Of a stretch of DNA of 49,946 nt, positions 36,099 to 45,669 are shown piece after piece. Numbering within the stretch: position 1 is the stretch's first letter; every line of letters starts with the position of its first letter. Source of the DNA: Oscillospiraceae bacterium (GTDB lineage: Bacteria; Bacillota; Clostridia; Oscillospirales; Ruminococcaceae); NCBI GenBank assembly GCA_017460955.1, contig JAFTZY010000081.1, forward strand, positions 1-49,946. Reading direction: 5' to 3'. The notes below the pieces were generated by a model. The model worked only from the letters and a program-made list of their open reading frames with translations. It was not told the origin of the DNA and did not search any database. The position numbers were made by a program, and so were the translations under genes.

Positions 36099-38645
36099 GA
36101 AAGAGGCAAGGATCGGAACAGCGACCGAGAACCCCACCGCCTGGGCGAGCATCCTCCCATACAGCGGTGCCGTCGAAAAGATCGGCTGGAGCGCCGGCAC
36201 ATACACGGTCAGTGCCAGCATGGCCACCGAGAGCAGTACCGCGCCCAGCAGCTTTTTGTTCGAGAAATACCGCACCGTCAGGAGCGACCCGCTCTCCGAC
36301 TTGCACTCAAATACATGGATGAGCTGGGACAGCACCAGCGTCAGAAGCGCCGCCGTGCGTGCCTGTGTCAGGTCCCCGCCAAAGCGCAGACAGGTGCTGA
36401 ACGAGCCGAGCGTACACAGGCCGATGAGGATCCCCCGCCATACGATCCGCCCGAGCAGTCCCCCCGCAAAAAAGCTCTCCTTCGGGTCCCGCGGCGGACG
36501 GTGCATGAGCCCCGGCTCCGGCGGCTCGAGTCCCAGCGCGATCGCCGGCAGTCCGTCCGTGGCCAGATTCACAAGCAATAGCTGCACCGGCAGCAGCACC
36601 ACCGGCATCCCCATGAGGATCCCTAAAAACATCGTGATGACCTCCCCGATGTTGCACGAGAGAAGGTAGCGCACGAATTTCCGGATGTTCGCGTAAATGC
36701 ACCGGCCCTCCTCCACGGCCCGCACGAGCGTGGCAAGGTCATCGTCCATCAGCACCACATCCGCCGCCTGTCTGGCAACATCCGTCCCGCTGCGGCCCAT
36801 CGCCACGCCCACATCGGCCGCCTTGATCGCCGGGGCATCGTTCACGCCGTCCCCGGTCATGGTGACGATCTGCCCGCTCTCCTGAAAGGCCTTCACGAGC
36901 CGCAGCTTATGCGCCGGTGCGACCCGTGCAAATACGGAGATCCGCGGCAGACGGGCTCGGAGCATCTCATCGCTCATCAGGTCCAGCTCCTCCCCCGTGA
37001 CCGTCTCGCCCCCGCGCAGCAGTCCCGCCTTGCGGGCAATGGCCTGTGCCGTGCGGCTGTGGTCCCCGGTGATCATCACCGTGCGGATGCGTGCCGAGGC
37101 ACAGGTGCGCACGGCGGCACGCGCCTCCTTCCGGGGCGGATCGAGCATCCCGGCAAGTCCCAGAAACACGGTCTCACCGTCCTGCGCCTGTGCAAAGGCC
37201 AGCACACGCAGCGCCTCCTCCGACATGGACAGGGCCGCCTCCCCGATCGCGCTTCGCAGGCGCGGCGTCAGCGGGACTGTCCCGCTTTCGGTCCGAACCC
37301 GGCTGCACCTTGCAAGGACCACATCCTGTGCGCCCTTGATGCAGGTAAGGACTGACGCGCCCTGCCGCAGTGTCACGGACATGCAGCGTGTTTCGCTGTC
37401 AAACGGCTCCTCGGCCGTCTGCTTCCAGCTGCGAAGGGATGCCCCCGACACGCCCGCCTTGGCCGCGCACACAAGGAGTGCTACCTCGGTCGGGTCGCCC
37501 ACGGCCTCCCAGAGGGCGGGATCCTGCGCGGGTGAGAGCGCCGCATGGCTGCACAGCACGCCGCAGCGCAGCAGTGCATACAGCGGGGTATCGGTCCCCG
37601 GGTACACGGGCTGCCCGTTTTCGGTGACATGCCCCTCCCGGCGCAGACCGGTGCCGCTCACGGCAAGGGACTGTCCGGGGAGCCAGAGCCGTGTCACGGT
37701 CATGCGGTTCTCGGTGATCGTGCCGGTCTTATCCGTGCAGATGACGGAGGTGCAGCCGAGGGTCTCGACACTGTGCAGGCGGTTGACGAGCGCACGCTGC
37801 TTCATCATGCGCCCCACGGCGAGCGCGAGCGCGATGGTGACGGTGGCGGGCAGGCCCTCGGGGATGGCGGCGATGGCGATGGAGATGCCGGTCATGAGCA
37901 TCTCAAAGAGCGGCTCCCCGCGCAGGACCCCGGCGGCAAAGACCGCGATGCACACGGCAATGCACAGGACGGCCAGTGTCCGCCCGAGCTCGCCCAGGCG
38001 TTTTTGCAGGGGTGTGGGTCCCTGGCGGGTGCTTAGCATCCCGGAGATGCGGCCCATTTCGGTCGCCTGTCCGGTGGCGGTGACCCGCACCTCGCCGGTG
38101 CCGCGTGTCACGGCGGTGCCGCTGTAGACGAGGTGGGGCAGATGGAGCCCCTGCGTGGGGGCATCGGGTGCGCCTGCGCGTTTTTCGACGCTCTCGGACT
38201 CCCCGGTGAGGACGGATTCGTTGACGGAGAGCCGGGCTGCGGACAGCACCAGGCAGTCGGCCGGCACGCAGTCCCCGGCCTCGATGCGCACGACATCCCC
38301 GGGGACGAGCTGTGCGGCGGGGAGCTCCTGCAATGTCCCGTCGCGGTAGACGCGTGCGGTGGGGGCGGTCATCTGCCGCAGGGAGGCGAGTGTGCGCTCG
38401 GTGCGGTACTCCTGCACAAAGCCCAGCACGGCATTGAGCAGGACGATGACGAGGATGGTCACGGCATCCGTCCACTCCCCGAGCAGGGCGGAGATCCCGG
38501 TGGCGGCAAGCAGGATGAGCACCATGGCATCCCCGAACTGCCGCAGAAAGATCCGGAGCGGTCCCGGCGGCCGCTCCTGGGTGAGGATGTTTTCGCCCTG
38601 GGTGCGCAGCCGCGCATGGGCTTCCTGTGTGGTCAGACCCTTCAT
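36084..38645 (-). CDS. P2A-type cation ATPase (calcium pump family)
   Basis: 853 aa membrane pump, probably exporting Ca2+. Actuator-domain LTGESESVEK; M4 motif AAIPEGLPATV; phosphorylation motif CTDKTGTITEN; nucleotide-domain KGAQDVVL; hinge TGDGVNDAPAIKAADVGVAMG; M5-M10 at the C-terminus. Start taken at MKGLTTQEAH (ATG 38645) because AGGAGG lies 10 nt upstream; an ATG 9 bp earlier is too close to it. The short FRGRG end and the TGA come from element L4. No partner gene nearby. Confidence 0.92.
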   Translation of the reverse strand: MKGLTTQEAHARLRTQGENILTQERPPGPLRIFLRQFGDAMVLILLAATGISALLGEWTDAVTILVIVLLNAVLGFVQEYRTERTLASLRQMTAPTARVYRDGTLQELPAAQLVPGDVVRIEAGDCVPADCLVLSAARLSVNESVLTGESESVEKRAGAPDAPTQGLHLPHLVYSGTAVTRGTGEVRVTATGQATEMGRISGMLSTRQGPTPLQKRLGELGRTLAVLCIAVCIAVFAAGVLRGEPLFEMLMTGISIAIAAIPEGLPATVTIALALAVGRMMKQRALVNRLHSVETLGCTSVICTDKTGTITENRMTVTRLWLPGQSLAVSGTGLRREGHVTENGQPVYPGTDTPLYALLRCGVLCSHAALSPAQDPALWEAVGDPTEVALLVCAAKAGVSGASLRSWKQTAEEPFDSETRCMSVTLRQGASVLTCIKGAQDVVLARCSRVRTESGTVPLTPRLRSAIGEAALSMSEEALRVLAFAQAQDGETVFLGLAGMLDPPRKEARAAVRTCASARIRTVMITGDHSRTAQAIARKAGLLRGGETVTGEELDLMSDEMLRARLPRISVFARVAPAHKLRLVKAFQESGQIVTMTGDGVNDAPAIKAADVGVAMGRSGTDVARQAADVVLMDDDLATLVRAVEEGRCIYANIRKFVRYLLSCNIGEVITMFLGILMGMPVVLLPVQLLLVNLATDGLPAIALGLEPPEPGLMHRPPRDPKESFFAGGLLGRIVWRGILIGLCTLGSFSTCLRFGGDLTQARTAALLTLVLSQLIHVFECKSESGSLLTVRYFSNKKLLGAVLLSVAMLALTVYVPALQPIFSTAPLYGRMLAQAVGFSVAVPILASFRGRG

Positions 38646-38737
38646 ATCCGGCATTCCTCCTTGGATGGTTTGTACTATGATATGAAGAGGAAGTGCCGGA
38701 TAGAAGCAGGAGCGCAGACTTGCTACGCGGCTCCCTG

Positions 38738-38771
38738 CAAAAAAATACACCCTCTGCCACAGAGGGTGTAT
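38738..38771 (-). terminator. Terminator of the DUF5684-like gene
   Basis: ATACACCCTCTG / CAGAGGGTGTAT, then TTTTTT on the minus strand. Confidence 0.92.
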
Positions 38772-38787
38772 CTTTGTGTTCTTGCTC

Positions 38788-39204
38788 TTACAGGAAAGAC
38801 CCCACGGGCCCGAAATAGCTCGTGTTGTTGTCAAACCCTAAGATGATCATAAAGATCGGCGTCAGAAATACCAGACCAATGTTAAAGGCTGTTCCCTTGC
38901 CGAAGGCCTGCCCCAGACGGAATGCCTGGATCAGCGGTACGAACTGGCCCACAAACGGTACCAGCGTCAGGAAACATTTCCAGCCTGCACCATAGGTGAT
39001 CTCGTACAGCTTCCACATGTTCAGGATCGGGATCAGGCTGTACCACGGTGTTTCACCGGCCTTGTCAAAGATCTTCCACATCGCAACGACCTGAAGGACA
39101 TACACGATGAGCAGGACCACCAGGTAGACACCGTAAACCGCGCCTGCGACCGCATCACCCGCACTGGAACCGTAATCCGAATATCCGTAAGTACTGTAAT
39201 CCAT
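38788..39204 (-). CDS. DUF5684-like small membrane protein
   Basis: 138 aa. Tyr/Ser-rich N-terminus, then three or four helices (about 22-44, 57-70, 78-98, 108-124). The segment WKIFDKAGETPWYSLIPILNMWKLYEI is the hallmark of this family, in which such domains often accompany signal-peptidase or secretion proteins; its role is not known. AGGAGGTG 7 nt before ATG 39204. Own promoter and terminator. Confidence 0.82.
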   Translation of the reverse strand: MDYSTYGYSDYGSSAGDAVAGAVYGVYLVVLLIVYVLQVVAMWKIFDKAGETPWYSLIPILNMWKLYEITYGAGWKCFLTLVPFVGQFVPLIQAFRLGQAFGKGTAFNIGLVFLTPIFMIILGFDNNTSYFGPVGSFL

Positions 39205-39285
39205 TCCTCGTCACCTCCTTTCCTAAAACCCCTCGAATCCGCTGCGCAAAGGTTCCCCCGCACAGGCGCATTCTATACATTCTTT

Positions 39286-39314
39286 ATTATAACAGATACC
39301 CCCTGCCGTGTCAA
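39286..39314 (-). promoter_or_regulatory. Promoter of the DUF5684-like gene
   Basis: Minus strand TTGACA (39314-39309), 17-bp spacer, TATAAT (39291-39286). Confidence 0.92.
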
Positions 39315-39393
39315 TGGATTTTACGCTGAATTTTCAGAATCCGTTCCGACCTTTCCGATCCCGTCCTATTTTTTAGAATTTTCAGGGCGAAGA

Positions 39394-39410
39394 TTGTGCA
39401 AACTGCACAA
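39394..39410. promoter_or_regulatory. Candidate operator upstream of cellobiose phosphorylase
   Basis: Perfect dyad TTGTGCA-AAC-TGCACAA, 43 bp before the -35 box; suits an activator or an upstream repressor site. No regulator gene is adjacent. Confidence 0.45.
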
Positions 39411-39453
39411 AGCAGGGGAGGGAATTTCTGCGTTCCCGCCCGCGGAAAAGGGC

Positions 39454-39482
39454 TTGCCTTCCCCGGGAAAGTATGGTATAAT
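39454..39482 (+). promoter_or_regulatory. Cellobiose phosphorylase promoter
   Basis: TTGCCT (39454-39459), 17-bp spacer, TATAAT (39477-39482). Confidence 0.85.
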
Positions 39483-39543
39483 GTAAGTGGTGTTCTGTAG
39501 CATCTACAGGAACGACAAAACTACATATAAAGGAGTTAAAGCT

Positions 39544-42000
39544 ATGAAGTTCGGATATTTTGATGATGCCCGGAAGGAATACGTCATCACATCCCCGAGA
39601 ACACCCTATCCGTGGATCAATTACCTCGGAACACAGGCGTTTTTCTCTCTGATCTCCAACACGGCCGGCGGTTACTGCTTCTACAAGGATGCCCGTCTGC
39701 GCCGCATCACTCGCTATCGCTACAACAACGTCCCGATCGATATGGGCGGACGTTATTTCTATATCAACGACGGCGGCACGGTCTGGAACCCCGGCTGGTC
39801 CCCCGTCAAGACGGAGCTCGATGCCTATGAGTGCCGTCACGGCATGGGCTATACCGTCATCACCGGCAAGAAGAATGACCTCAAGGCAGAGGTGACCTTC
39901 TTCGTTCCGCAGAACTATGACGGTGAGGTGCAGCAGCTCGTCCTGACCAATGAGGGCAGCACTGCCAAGACCTTCAAGCTCTTCTCCTTTGCAGAATGGT
40001 GCCTGTGGGATGCACAGGATGACTGCACCAACTTCCAGAGAAACTTCTCCACCGGCCGCGTCGAGGTGGACGGCTCCACGATCTATCACAAGACCGAGTA
40101 CCGCGACAGACGCGACCACTATGCCTTCTACACCGTCAATGATACCATCGACGGCTACGACACCGACCGCGACACCTTCATCGGCCTGTACAACGGCTTC
40201 AATGACCCGCAGGCAGTGACCGCCGGCAAGGCCGGGAATTCCTTCGCAGACGGCTGGTCCCCGATCGCTTCCCACTACAAGGAGATCACCCTGGCCCCCG
40301 GCGAGACCAAGACGCTCGTGTTCATCCTGGGCTATGTGGAGAATCCCGCAGACAAGAAGTTCGAGGCTGACGGTCAGACGATCAACAAGGAAAAAGCCCT
40401 TGCCATGATCGAGAAGTACAACACCCCCGAGAAGGTGCAGGCAGGTCTTGCAGAGCTTGCCGGGACATGGGAGCAGCTCCTGGGCATCTTCAATGTCAAT
40501 ACGCCCGATGACAAGGTCAACCGCATGGTCAATATCTGGAACCAGTACCAGTGCATGGTCACCTTCAACCTGTCCCGCTCTGCCTCGTATTTCGAGTCCG
40601 GTATCGGCAGAGGCATGGGCTTCCGCGATTCCAACCAGGACATCCTGGGCTTTGTACACCAGATCCCGGACCGCGCAAGAGAGCGCCTGATCGACCTGGC
40701 CTCCACACAGCTTCCGGACGGCGGCTGCTACCACCAGTACCAGCCCCTGACCAAGAAGGGCAATTCCGACATCGGCGGCGACTTCTCCGACGACCCGCTG
40801 TGGATGATCCTCTCCGTTGCCGCCTATATCAAGGAGACCGGCGACTGGGGCATCCTCGACGAGCAGGTGCCGTATGACAACGATGCCTCCAAGGCAAAGC
40901 CGATGCTCGATCACCTCGATGTCTCCTTCTACCATGTTGTGAACAATCTGGGCCCGCACGGGCTGCCGCTTGCCATGCGCGCCGACTGGAACGACTGCAT
41001 CAACCTGTCGTGCTTCTCGGACAAGCCGGGCGAGAGCTTCCAGACCTACACGAACCCGAAGTTCGCAGCCGAGGGCGGCTACTCCAAGGTCGCCGAGTCC
41101 GTGATGGTCGCAGCCCTGTTCACCTATGCAGGCCCGGCCTATGTGGGCATTCTCCGTCACCTTGGCAAGGATGCCGAGGCTGAGAAGGCACAGGCTGAGA
41201 TCGACAAGATGAAGAAGAACGTGATGGAATCGGCCTTCGACGGCGACTGGTTCATCCGTGCCTACGATGCCTTCGGCAAGAAGATGGGCTCGAAGGAATG
41301 CGAGGAGGGCAAGATCTTCATCGAGCCCCAGGGCTTTGCAGTCATGTCCGAGATCGGCAAGGACGAGGGTGCGGACATCAAGACCCTCAACGCCATCGAC
41401 AAGTATCTGAACACCCAGTACGGTCTGGTGCTGAACAATCCGGCCTACACCAAGTACTACATCGAATACGGCGAGATCTCGACGTATCCGGGCGGCTACA
41501 AGGAGAATGCGGGTATCTTCACGCACAACAATGCATGGATCATCTGCGCAGAGGCCTATGCCGGCCGCGGTGACAAGGCATTTGAGTACTACAGCAAGAT
41601 CGCCCCGGCCTTCAACGAGGAGATCTCCGAGCTGCACAAGACCGAGCCCTATGTATACGGCCAGATGATCGCCGGCAAGGATGCCTCCCGCTTCGGTGAG
41701 GGCAAGAACTCCTGGCTGACCGGTACGGCAGCATGGAACATGGTGGCCATCTCGCAGTACATCATCGGCGTACAGCCCGATTTCGACGGTCTGAAGGTGG
41801 ATCCGTCCATCCCGCATGAGTGGGACGGCTTCACGGCGACCCGTCAGTTCCGCGGTGCGACCTACAACATCAAGGTCGAGAATCCCGACCATGTGTGCAA
41901 GGGCGTCAAGTCCCTGACCGTGGACGGCAAGGCCGTGGAGGGCACTGTCATCCCCGCACAGGACGGCGGCGTACATGAGGTCGTTGTCGTCCTCGGCTAA
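39544..42000 (+). CDS. cbp: Cellobiose phosphorylase (GH94)
   Basis: Cytoplasmic enzyme that splits cellobiose with phosphate into glucose-1-phosphate and glucose, saving ATP during cellulose use. 818 aa, the normal length. Family signatures: YPWINYLG and [11 protein letters not shown] near the N-terminus, [17 protein letters not shown] and [15 protein letters not shown], and ADWNDC (480-485) that carries the catalytic acid; [16 protein letters not shown] near the C-terminus. No signal peptide. Start at MKFGYFDDA with AAAGGAG 8 nt upstream. It fits the dockerin proteins in the window: cellulosome outside, phosphorolysis inside. Confidence 0.97.
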   Translation: MKFGYFDDARKEYVITSPRTPYPWINYLGTQAFFSLISNTAGGYCFYKDARLRRITRYRYNNVPIDMGGRYFYINDGGTVWNPGWSPVKTELDAYECRHGMGYTVITGKKNDLKAEVTFFVPQNYDGEVQQLVLTNEGSTAKTFKLFSFAEWCLWDAQDDCTNFQRNFSTGRVEVDGSTIYHKTEYRDRRDHYAFYTVNDTIDGYDTDRDTFIGLYNGFNDPQAVTAGKAGNSFADGWSPIASHYKEITLAPGETKTLVFILGYVENPADKKFEADGQTINKEKALAMIEKYNTPEKVQAGLAELAGTWEQLLGIFNVNTPDDKVNRMVNIWNQYQCMVTFNLSRSASYFESGIGRGMGFRDSNQDILGFVHQIPDRARERLIDLASTQLPDGGCYHQYQPLTKKGNSDIGGDFSDDPLWMILSVAAYIKETGDWGILDEQVPYDNDASKAKPMLDHLDVSFYHVVNNLGPHGLPLAMRADWNDCINLSCFSDKPGESFQTYTNPKFAAEGGYSKVAESVMVAALFTYAGPAYVGILRHLGKDAEAEKAQAEIDKMKKNVMESAFDGDWFIRAYDAFGKKMGSKECEEGKIFIEPQGFAVMSEIGKDEGADIKTLNAIDKYLNTQYGLVLNNPAYTKYYIEYGEISTYPGGYKENAGIFTHNNAWIICAEAYAGRGDKAFEYYSKIAPAFNEEISELHKTEPYVYGQMIAGKDASRFGEGKNSWLTGTAAWNMVAISQYIIGVQPDFDGLKVDPSIPHEWDGFTATRQFRGATYNIKVENPDHVCKGVKSLTVDGKAVEGTVIPAQDGGVHEVVVVLG

Positions 42001-42015
42001 ACCATCCGAATCCAG

Positions 42016-42048
42016 AAAACAGCCCTGCGACACTGCGGGGCTGTTTTT
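42016..42048 (+). terminator. Cellobiose phosphorylase terminator
   Basis: AAAACAGCCC-T-GC..GC-G-GGGCTGTTTTT. The next gene starts 28 bp later with no visible promoter, so some read-through is likely. Confidence 0.85.
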
Positions 42049-42075
42049 GTCAAGACAAGTAAGGAGGACGTTTGT

Positions 42076-44379
42076 ATGAGGAAACACAAGCGCACCGCAG
42101 CCGCGCTTGCCGTATGCATGCTGGCCGCAGCATGGCCCGCACTTACCGCCAAGGCAGCGTCCTGCTATTCCTTTGACAAGGACAGCGACACCCTGACGCT
42201 CTTTGGCAATGTCAGCCTGGATGAGGTCGGGCAAATACAGAAAAGGGAGATCATCCGCACGGTCGTTGCCGCGCCCGGGACGGTGCTCCCGGAGGACTGC
42301 TCCGGTCTCTTTGCGGGGAATTCCTATGTGCATGAGATCGACCTGCATCATGCCGATACCGCAAAGGTGAAGGATATGTCCGGCATGTTCAAAGACTGCG
42401 GCGATCTTACCTTGCTCGATGTCACGGGCTTTGACACCTCAAATGTCACGGATATGAGCGGCATGTTCGATGGGTGCGACGATCTTACCTTGCTCGATGT
42501 CACGGGCTTTGATACCTCAAAGGTCACGGACATGCGCGGGATGTTCGATGGCTGCAGGGGCCTTACCGTGCTCGATGTCTCAGGCTTTGACACCTCGGCT
42601 GTTACCGATATGCACGGCATGTTCCACGGCTGCGATCAGCTTACCGCGCTTGATGTCTCGGGCTTTGACACCTCGGGCGTGACGGATATGGGTGAGATGT
42701 TCTGGGCCTGTCTGGAGCTGCCCGCCCTTGATCTTACGGGCTTTGACACCTCGAACGTGACGAATATGGCCGGGATGTTCTTCCGGTGCGAAAAGCTTAT
42801 CTCGCTCGATCTCACGGGCTTTGATACGCGGGGCGTGACGGATATGAGCGAGATGTTCCGGGCGTGTCCGGCGCTCTCCGCACTCGATGTCTCGGGCTTT
42901 GATACGCGGAGCGTGACGGATATGCATGAAATGTTCCAGCGCTGCGAGGGGCTCACTGTGCTCGATGTCTCGGGCTTTGACACCTCGGGTGTGACGGACA
43001 TGCGCGAGATGTTCGACGGCTGTCGGTCGGCCGGTACACTCGATGTCTCCGGCTTTGATACCTCGAATGTAACGAATATGAAGAGCATGTTCGCGGGCGT
43101 TCAGGGACCGCTCGACCTGTCCGGCTTTGACACCGCGAAGGTCACGGATATGCGCGGCATGTTCCACGGCTGCGATCAGCTTACCGCGCTCGATGTCTCG
43201 GGCTTTGACACCTCGGGCGTAACGGATATGAGCTACATGTTCTGCGGCTGTGCCATGCTCGGGACGCTCGACCTGAGCACCTTCGATACCTCGCAGGTCG
43301 AGAGCATGGACAGCACGTTCGCGGGCTGCTCACAGCTCAAAGCGCTCGATATATCGGGCTTTGACACCTCGAAGGTGGGCATGATGCAGGGCATGTTCGA
43401 CGGCTGCTCCTCGCTTGAAGCACTCGATGTCTCCGGCCTTGACACCTCGAGTGCCGACAGCATGAACATCATGTTCAGGGACTGCTCCTCGCTCAGAGCG
43501 CTTGATGTCTCCGGCTTTGACACACATCATGCCGGGAATATGAACTTCATGTTCTCGGGCTGCACCTCGCTCGAGGCGCTCGATGTCTCGGGCTTTGACA
43601 CCTCACAGGCGTTCTGGATCGCCGGCATGTTCGAGAACTGTCCCCTGCTCGAGGAGATCGATGTCTCCGGCTTTGACACGGGGGATGTCACGGCCGTTGC
43701 CGGCATGTTCGAGGGCTGCACATCGCTGCGTTCGGTCGATGTTTCGGGCTTTGACCTCTCAAATGCCGAGAGCCTCGAGCGCATGTTCAAGGGCTGCGCC
43801 TCGCTCGAGGAGATCGATGTCTCGGGTCTTGACACGCAGTATGTATGGACTATGGACAGCCTGTTCGAGGGCTGCACCTCACTTCGGGAGATCGATCTGT
43901 CGGGCTTTGACACGTCGGGGCTCATGAGCATGAACAGCATGTTCAAGGACTGCACGGGGCTCGAATCCATTACCCTCGGCAAGCGCTTTCCCCGCGTGAC
44001 CGAGGAGATGGCGCTGGACAACACCCGTGCATGGGCGCTTGACACGGCCCCGGACCTGCGCGTGAGCGGGGACGGGAGCACAGCCGTATTTGTCAATGTG
44101 GGCCAGAACACCTACATCCGCACGGACAGCACGGAGGATGCGCACACGCCCGGCGATGTCACAGGGGACGGCACGGTCAACGCCAACGATGCGGCGCGCA
44201 TCCTGATGGCCGCTGCCCGGATCGGTGCCAAGCGTCCCTCCGGCCTGACCGAGGCGCAGGCGCTTGCCGCGAACGTGAACAGCGACCATGCTGTCAATGC
44301 CAACGATGCGTCCATCGTCCTGCGCTATGCCGCCGCCATCGGTGCCAAGCGCCAGGTGGAGCTGACGGATTTCATCTGA
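42076..44379 (+). CDS. Secreted DUF285-type repeat protein (21 repeats) with C-terminal dockerin
   Basis: 767 aa. Signal peptide about 1-28 (MRKHKRTAAALAVCMLAAAWP..AKAAS). After a short cap come 21 tandem ~25-aa BspA/DUF285 units (LDVSGFDTSxVTDMxxMFxGC), about residues 90-625. The C-terminal ~75 residues are a dockerin-like module (DVTGDGTVNAND and NVNSDHAVNAND) nearly identical to that of the 403-aa paralogue. AAGGAGG 8 nt before ATG 42076. It lies directly after cellobiose phosphorylase and may share its transcript. Likely a surface or cellulosomal binding protein. Confidence 0.9.
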   Translation: MRKHKRTAAALAVCMLAAAWPALTAKAASCYSFDKDSDTLTLFGNVSLDEVGQIQKREIIRTVVAAPGTVLPEDCSGLFAGNSYVHEIDLHHADTAKVKDMSGMFKDCGDLTLLDVTGFDTSNVTDMSGMFDGCDDLTLLDVTGFDTSKVTDMRGMFDGCRGLTVLDVSGFDTSAVTDMHGMFHGCDQLTALDVSGFDTSGVTDMGEMFWACLELPALDLTGFDTSNVTNMAGMFFRCEKLISLDLTGFDTRGVTDMSEMFRACPALSALDVSGFDTRSVTDMHEMFQRCEGLTVLDVSGFDTSGVTDMREMFDGCRSAGTLDVSGFDTSNVTNMKSMFAGVQGPLDLSGFDTAKVTDMRGMFHGCDQLTALDVSGFDTSGVTDMSYMFCGCAMLGTLDLSTFDTSQVESMDSTFAGCSQLKALDISGFDTSKVGMMQGMFDGCSSLEALDVSGLDTSSADSMNIMFRDCSSLRALDVSGFDTHHAGNMNFMFSGCTSLEALDVSGFDTSQAFWIAGMFENCPLLEEIDVSGFDTGDVTAVAGMFEGCTSLRSVDVSGFDLSNAESLERMFKGCASLEEIDVSGLDTQYVWTMDSLFEGCTSLREIDLSGFDTSGLMSMNSMFKDCTGLESITLGKRFPRVTEEMALDNTRAWALDTAPDLRVSGDGSTAVFVNVGQNTYIRTDSTEDAHTPGDVTGDGTVNANDAARILMAAARIGAKRPSGLTEAQALAANVNSDHAVNANDASIVLRYAAAIGAKRQVELTDFI

Positions 44380-44414
44380 CCGGATACGGCGGGACCTTTT
44401 GTCGGTGCGAACAA

Positions 44415-44443
44415 GTATAATTCTCCCCATGCAGCAGATACTA
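44415..44443 (+). promoter_or_regulatory. Possible sigma-G promoter of spoVT
   Basis: GTATA (44415-44419), 17 bp, GATACTA (44437-44443), close to the forespore sigma-G pattern (GHATR / CATWHTA). The overlapping TATAAT lacks a sigma-A -35 box. spoVT is a sigma-G gene in Bacillus. Confidence 0.4.
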
Positions 44444-44493
44444 CCCATGCAGCAGCACTGCAAAAATCTGAGAAATAAGGAGAATTTTGCGAT

Positions 44494-45033
44494 ATGAAAG
44501 CAACAGGTATTGTCAGACGCATCGACGACCTCGGCCGTGTGGTCATCCCCAAGGAGATCCGCCGTACCCTGCGTATACGGGAGGGCGACCCCCTTGAGAT
44601 CTACACGAGTGCGGACGGGGAGGTGATCTTCCGGAAGTACTCGGCGATCGGGGAGATGAGTGAGAGTGCGGCGCAGGTGGCCGAGATCATGCGCGGCTTA
44701 GCGGGATGCCCGGTGGTGGTCTTTGACCGGGACCATGTCGTGGCGACCTCCGGCGTGACGCGGCGGGAATTCCAGGAGCGCCGTGTCTCTCCGGAGCTGG
44801 AGGAGCTCATGGAATCGCGCCGGCAGTTCTACGCCGACGAAAACAGCCGGCCATTGTGCCCCGTCGAGGGCATGGAGCAGACCTCCCTTGCCGCAAGCCC
44901 CATCCTGTGCGCCGGGGATGTCACGGGCGCTGTGGCCTTCCTCTCCGGCAAGGACGGTCAGTCAGCCACGGAGCTGCAAAAAAGCCTTGTCAATGCCGCC
45001 GCCCAGTTCCTGGGAAGGCAGATCGAGGCGTGA
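44494..45033 (+). CDS. spoVT: Stage V sporulation protein T
   Basis: Transcription regulator of late forespore genes. 179 aa. N-terminal AbrB-type swapped-hairpin DNA-binding domain (MKATGIVRRIDDLGRVVIPKEIRRTLRIREGDPLEIY), then a GAF-like domain (about 55-178). AAGGAG 11 nt before ATG. Its presence shows a sporulation programme. The CCATGCAGCAG sequence occurs twice in the 115-bp upstream region. Confidence 0.95.
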   Translation: MKATGIVRRIDDLGRVVIPKEIRRTLRIREGDPLEIYTSADGEVIFRKYSAIGEMSESAAQVAEIMRGLAGCPVVVFDRDHVVATSGVTRREFQERRVSPELEELMESRRQFYADENSRPLCPVEGMEQTSLAASPILCAGDVTGAVAFLSGKDGQSATELQKSLVNAAAQFLGRQIEA

Positions 45034-45037
45034 ACCG

Positions 45038-45068
45038 AAACGCTCCCCCAAAAAGGGAGCGTTTTTTA
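45038..45068. terminator. Terminator shared by spoVT and the SLOG gene
   Basis: AAACGCTCCC / GGGAGCGTTT followed by TTTAT on the plus strand; it overlaps the SLOG stop codon. Confidence 0.9.
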
Positions 45069-45545
45069 TATCTCCTGCACCTCGATCCCGCGCAGGCGGG
45101 CAAGCGTGAGAATGTACGGCGTTTCCTGCGGCAGAGCGTACTGCACATAGCCCTGTTTGTCGTAGAACAGCAGCAGCGTGCTGCGTGAGAGCATTGCCTC
45201 ATCGGCCCGGTGATAGCTCTCCGGGTCGTCCGGAGGCGCCGCAAAGGTCACGGAATCCGCCTGCGCATGGACGCTGTAGTACTCGTTGCGCAGGCCCTCC
45301 GTCCAGCGCCGTGCCTGCTCCTCGTGCGGGCAGACCAGGTGCAGGCGCACGGGGAAGCGCTTCTTCATGCGCATCACGATCCGTGCCGTCCACAGCGGGA
45401 TCCCCGCCGATGCGTTGACGCAGAAATCCGTGTACCCCTCTTTGTGCAGCGCTAAAAGCAAAAGCGCGATCCGCTGCTGCACGATCTGGGCCTGCGTGTC
45501 GTTCAGGAACAGCTCCTCCCCGCACGATGCGACCGCAGCTGTCAT
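45066..45545 (-). CDS. SLOG-family (DUF1273/YpsA-like) nucleotide-binding protein
   Basis: 159 aa, cytoplasmic. Rossmann-like SLOG fold: YTDFCVNASAGIPLWTARIVMRMKKRFP matches the ligand loop and following helix of YpsA/DUF1273 proteins; LHLVCPHEEQARRW and YHRADEAMLSRSTLLLFYD match the later conserved parts. SLOG domains bind nucleotides or related ligands and were linked on computational grounds to nucleotide-based conflict systems. GGAGGTG upstream of ATG 45545. Divergent from the CARF-HEPN gene with back-to-back promoters (45581-45669), so a sensor or modulator role in that cassette is plausible; an unrelated housekeeping role is the alternative. Confidence 0.75.
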   Translation of the reverse strand: MTAAVASCGEELFLNDTQAQIVQQRIALLLLALHKEGYTDFCVNASAGIPLWTARIVMRMKKRFPVRLHLVCPHEEQARRWTEGLRNEYYSVHAQADSVTFAAPPDDPESYHRADEAMLSRSTLLLFYDKQGYVQYALPQETPYILTLARLRGIEVQEI

Positions 45546-45580
45546 AACACCACCTCCGTTGGCTTTGGTATCCTACTCTT

Positions 45581-45609
45581 ACTATACTACTTTTCCCCGC
45601 TCTTGTCAA
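45581..45609 (-). promoter_or_regulatory. SLOG gene promoter
   Basis: Minus strand TTGACA (45609-45604), 17-bp spacer, TATAGT (45586-45581). Confidence 0.88.
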
Positions 45610-45640
45610 TTTATTTGTGAAGTAGAGCGTCTCCTGCCGC

Positions 45641-45669
45641 TTGCATTTGTGCGGGAGATGTGCTATAAT
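45641..45669 (+). promoter_or_regulatory. CARF-HEPN/mCpol operon promoter
   Basis: TTGCAT (45641-45646), 17-bp spacer, TATAAT (45664-45669); 31 bp separate its -35 from that of the divergent SLOG gene. It looks constitutive; no dyad stands out. Confidence 0.85.

Noticed and set aside
38645-38834. 63-residue longer N-terminus for the calcium-type ATPase
   Set aside because: It would be translated from the terminator of the neighbouring gene; AGGAGG supports the start at 38645.
39382-42351. 989-aa minus-strand open frame opposite cellobiose phosphorylase
   Set aside because: Shadow of a GC-rich gene in the opposite phase; the plus-strand product is an unmistakable GH94 enzyme and the shadow has no family features.
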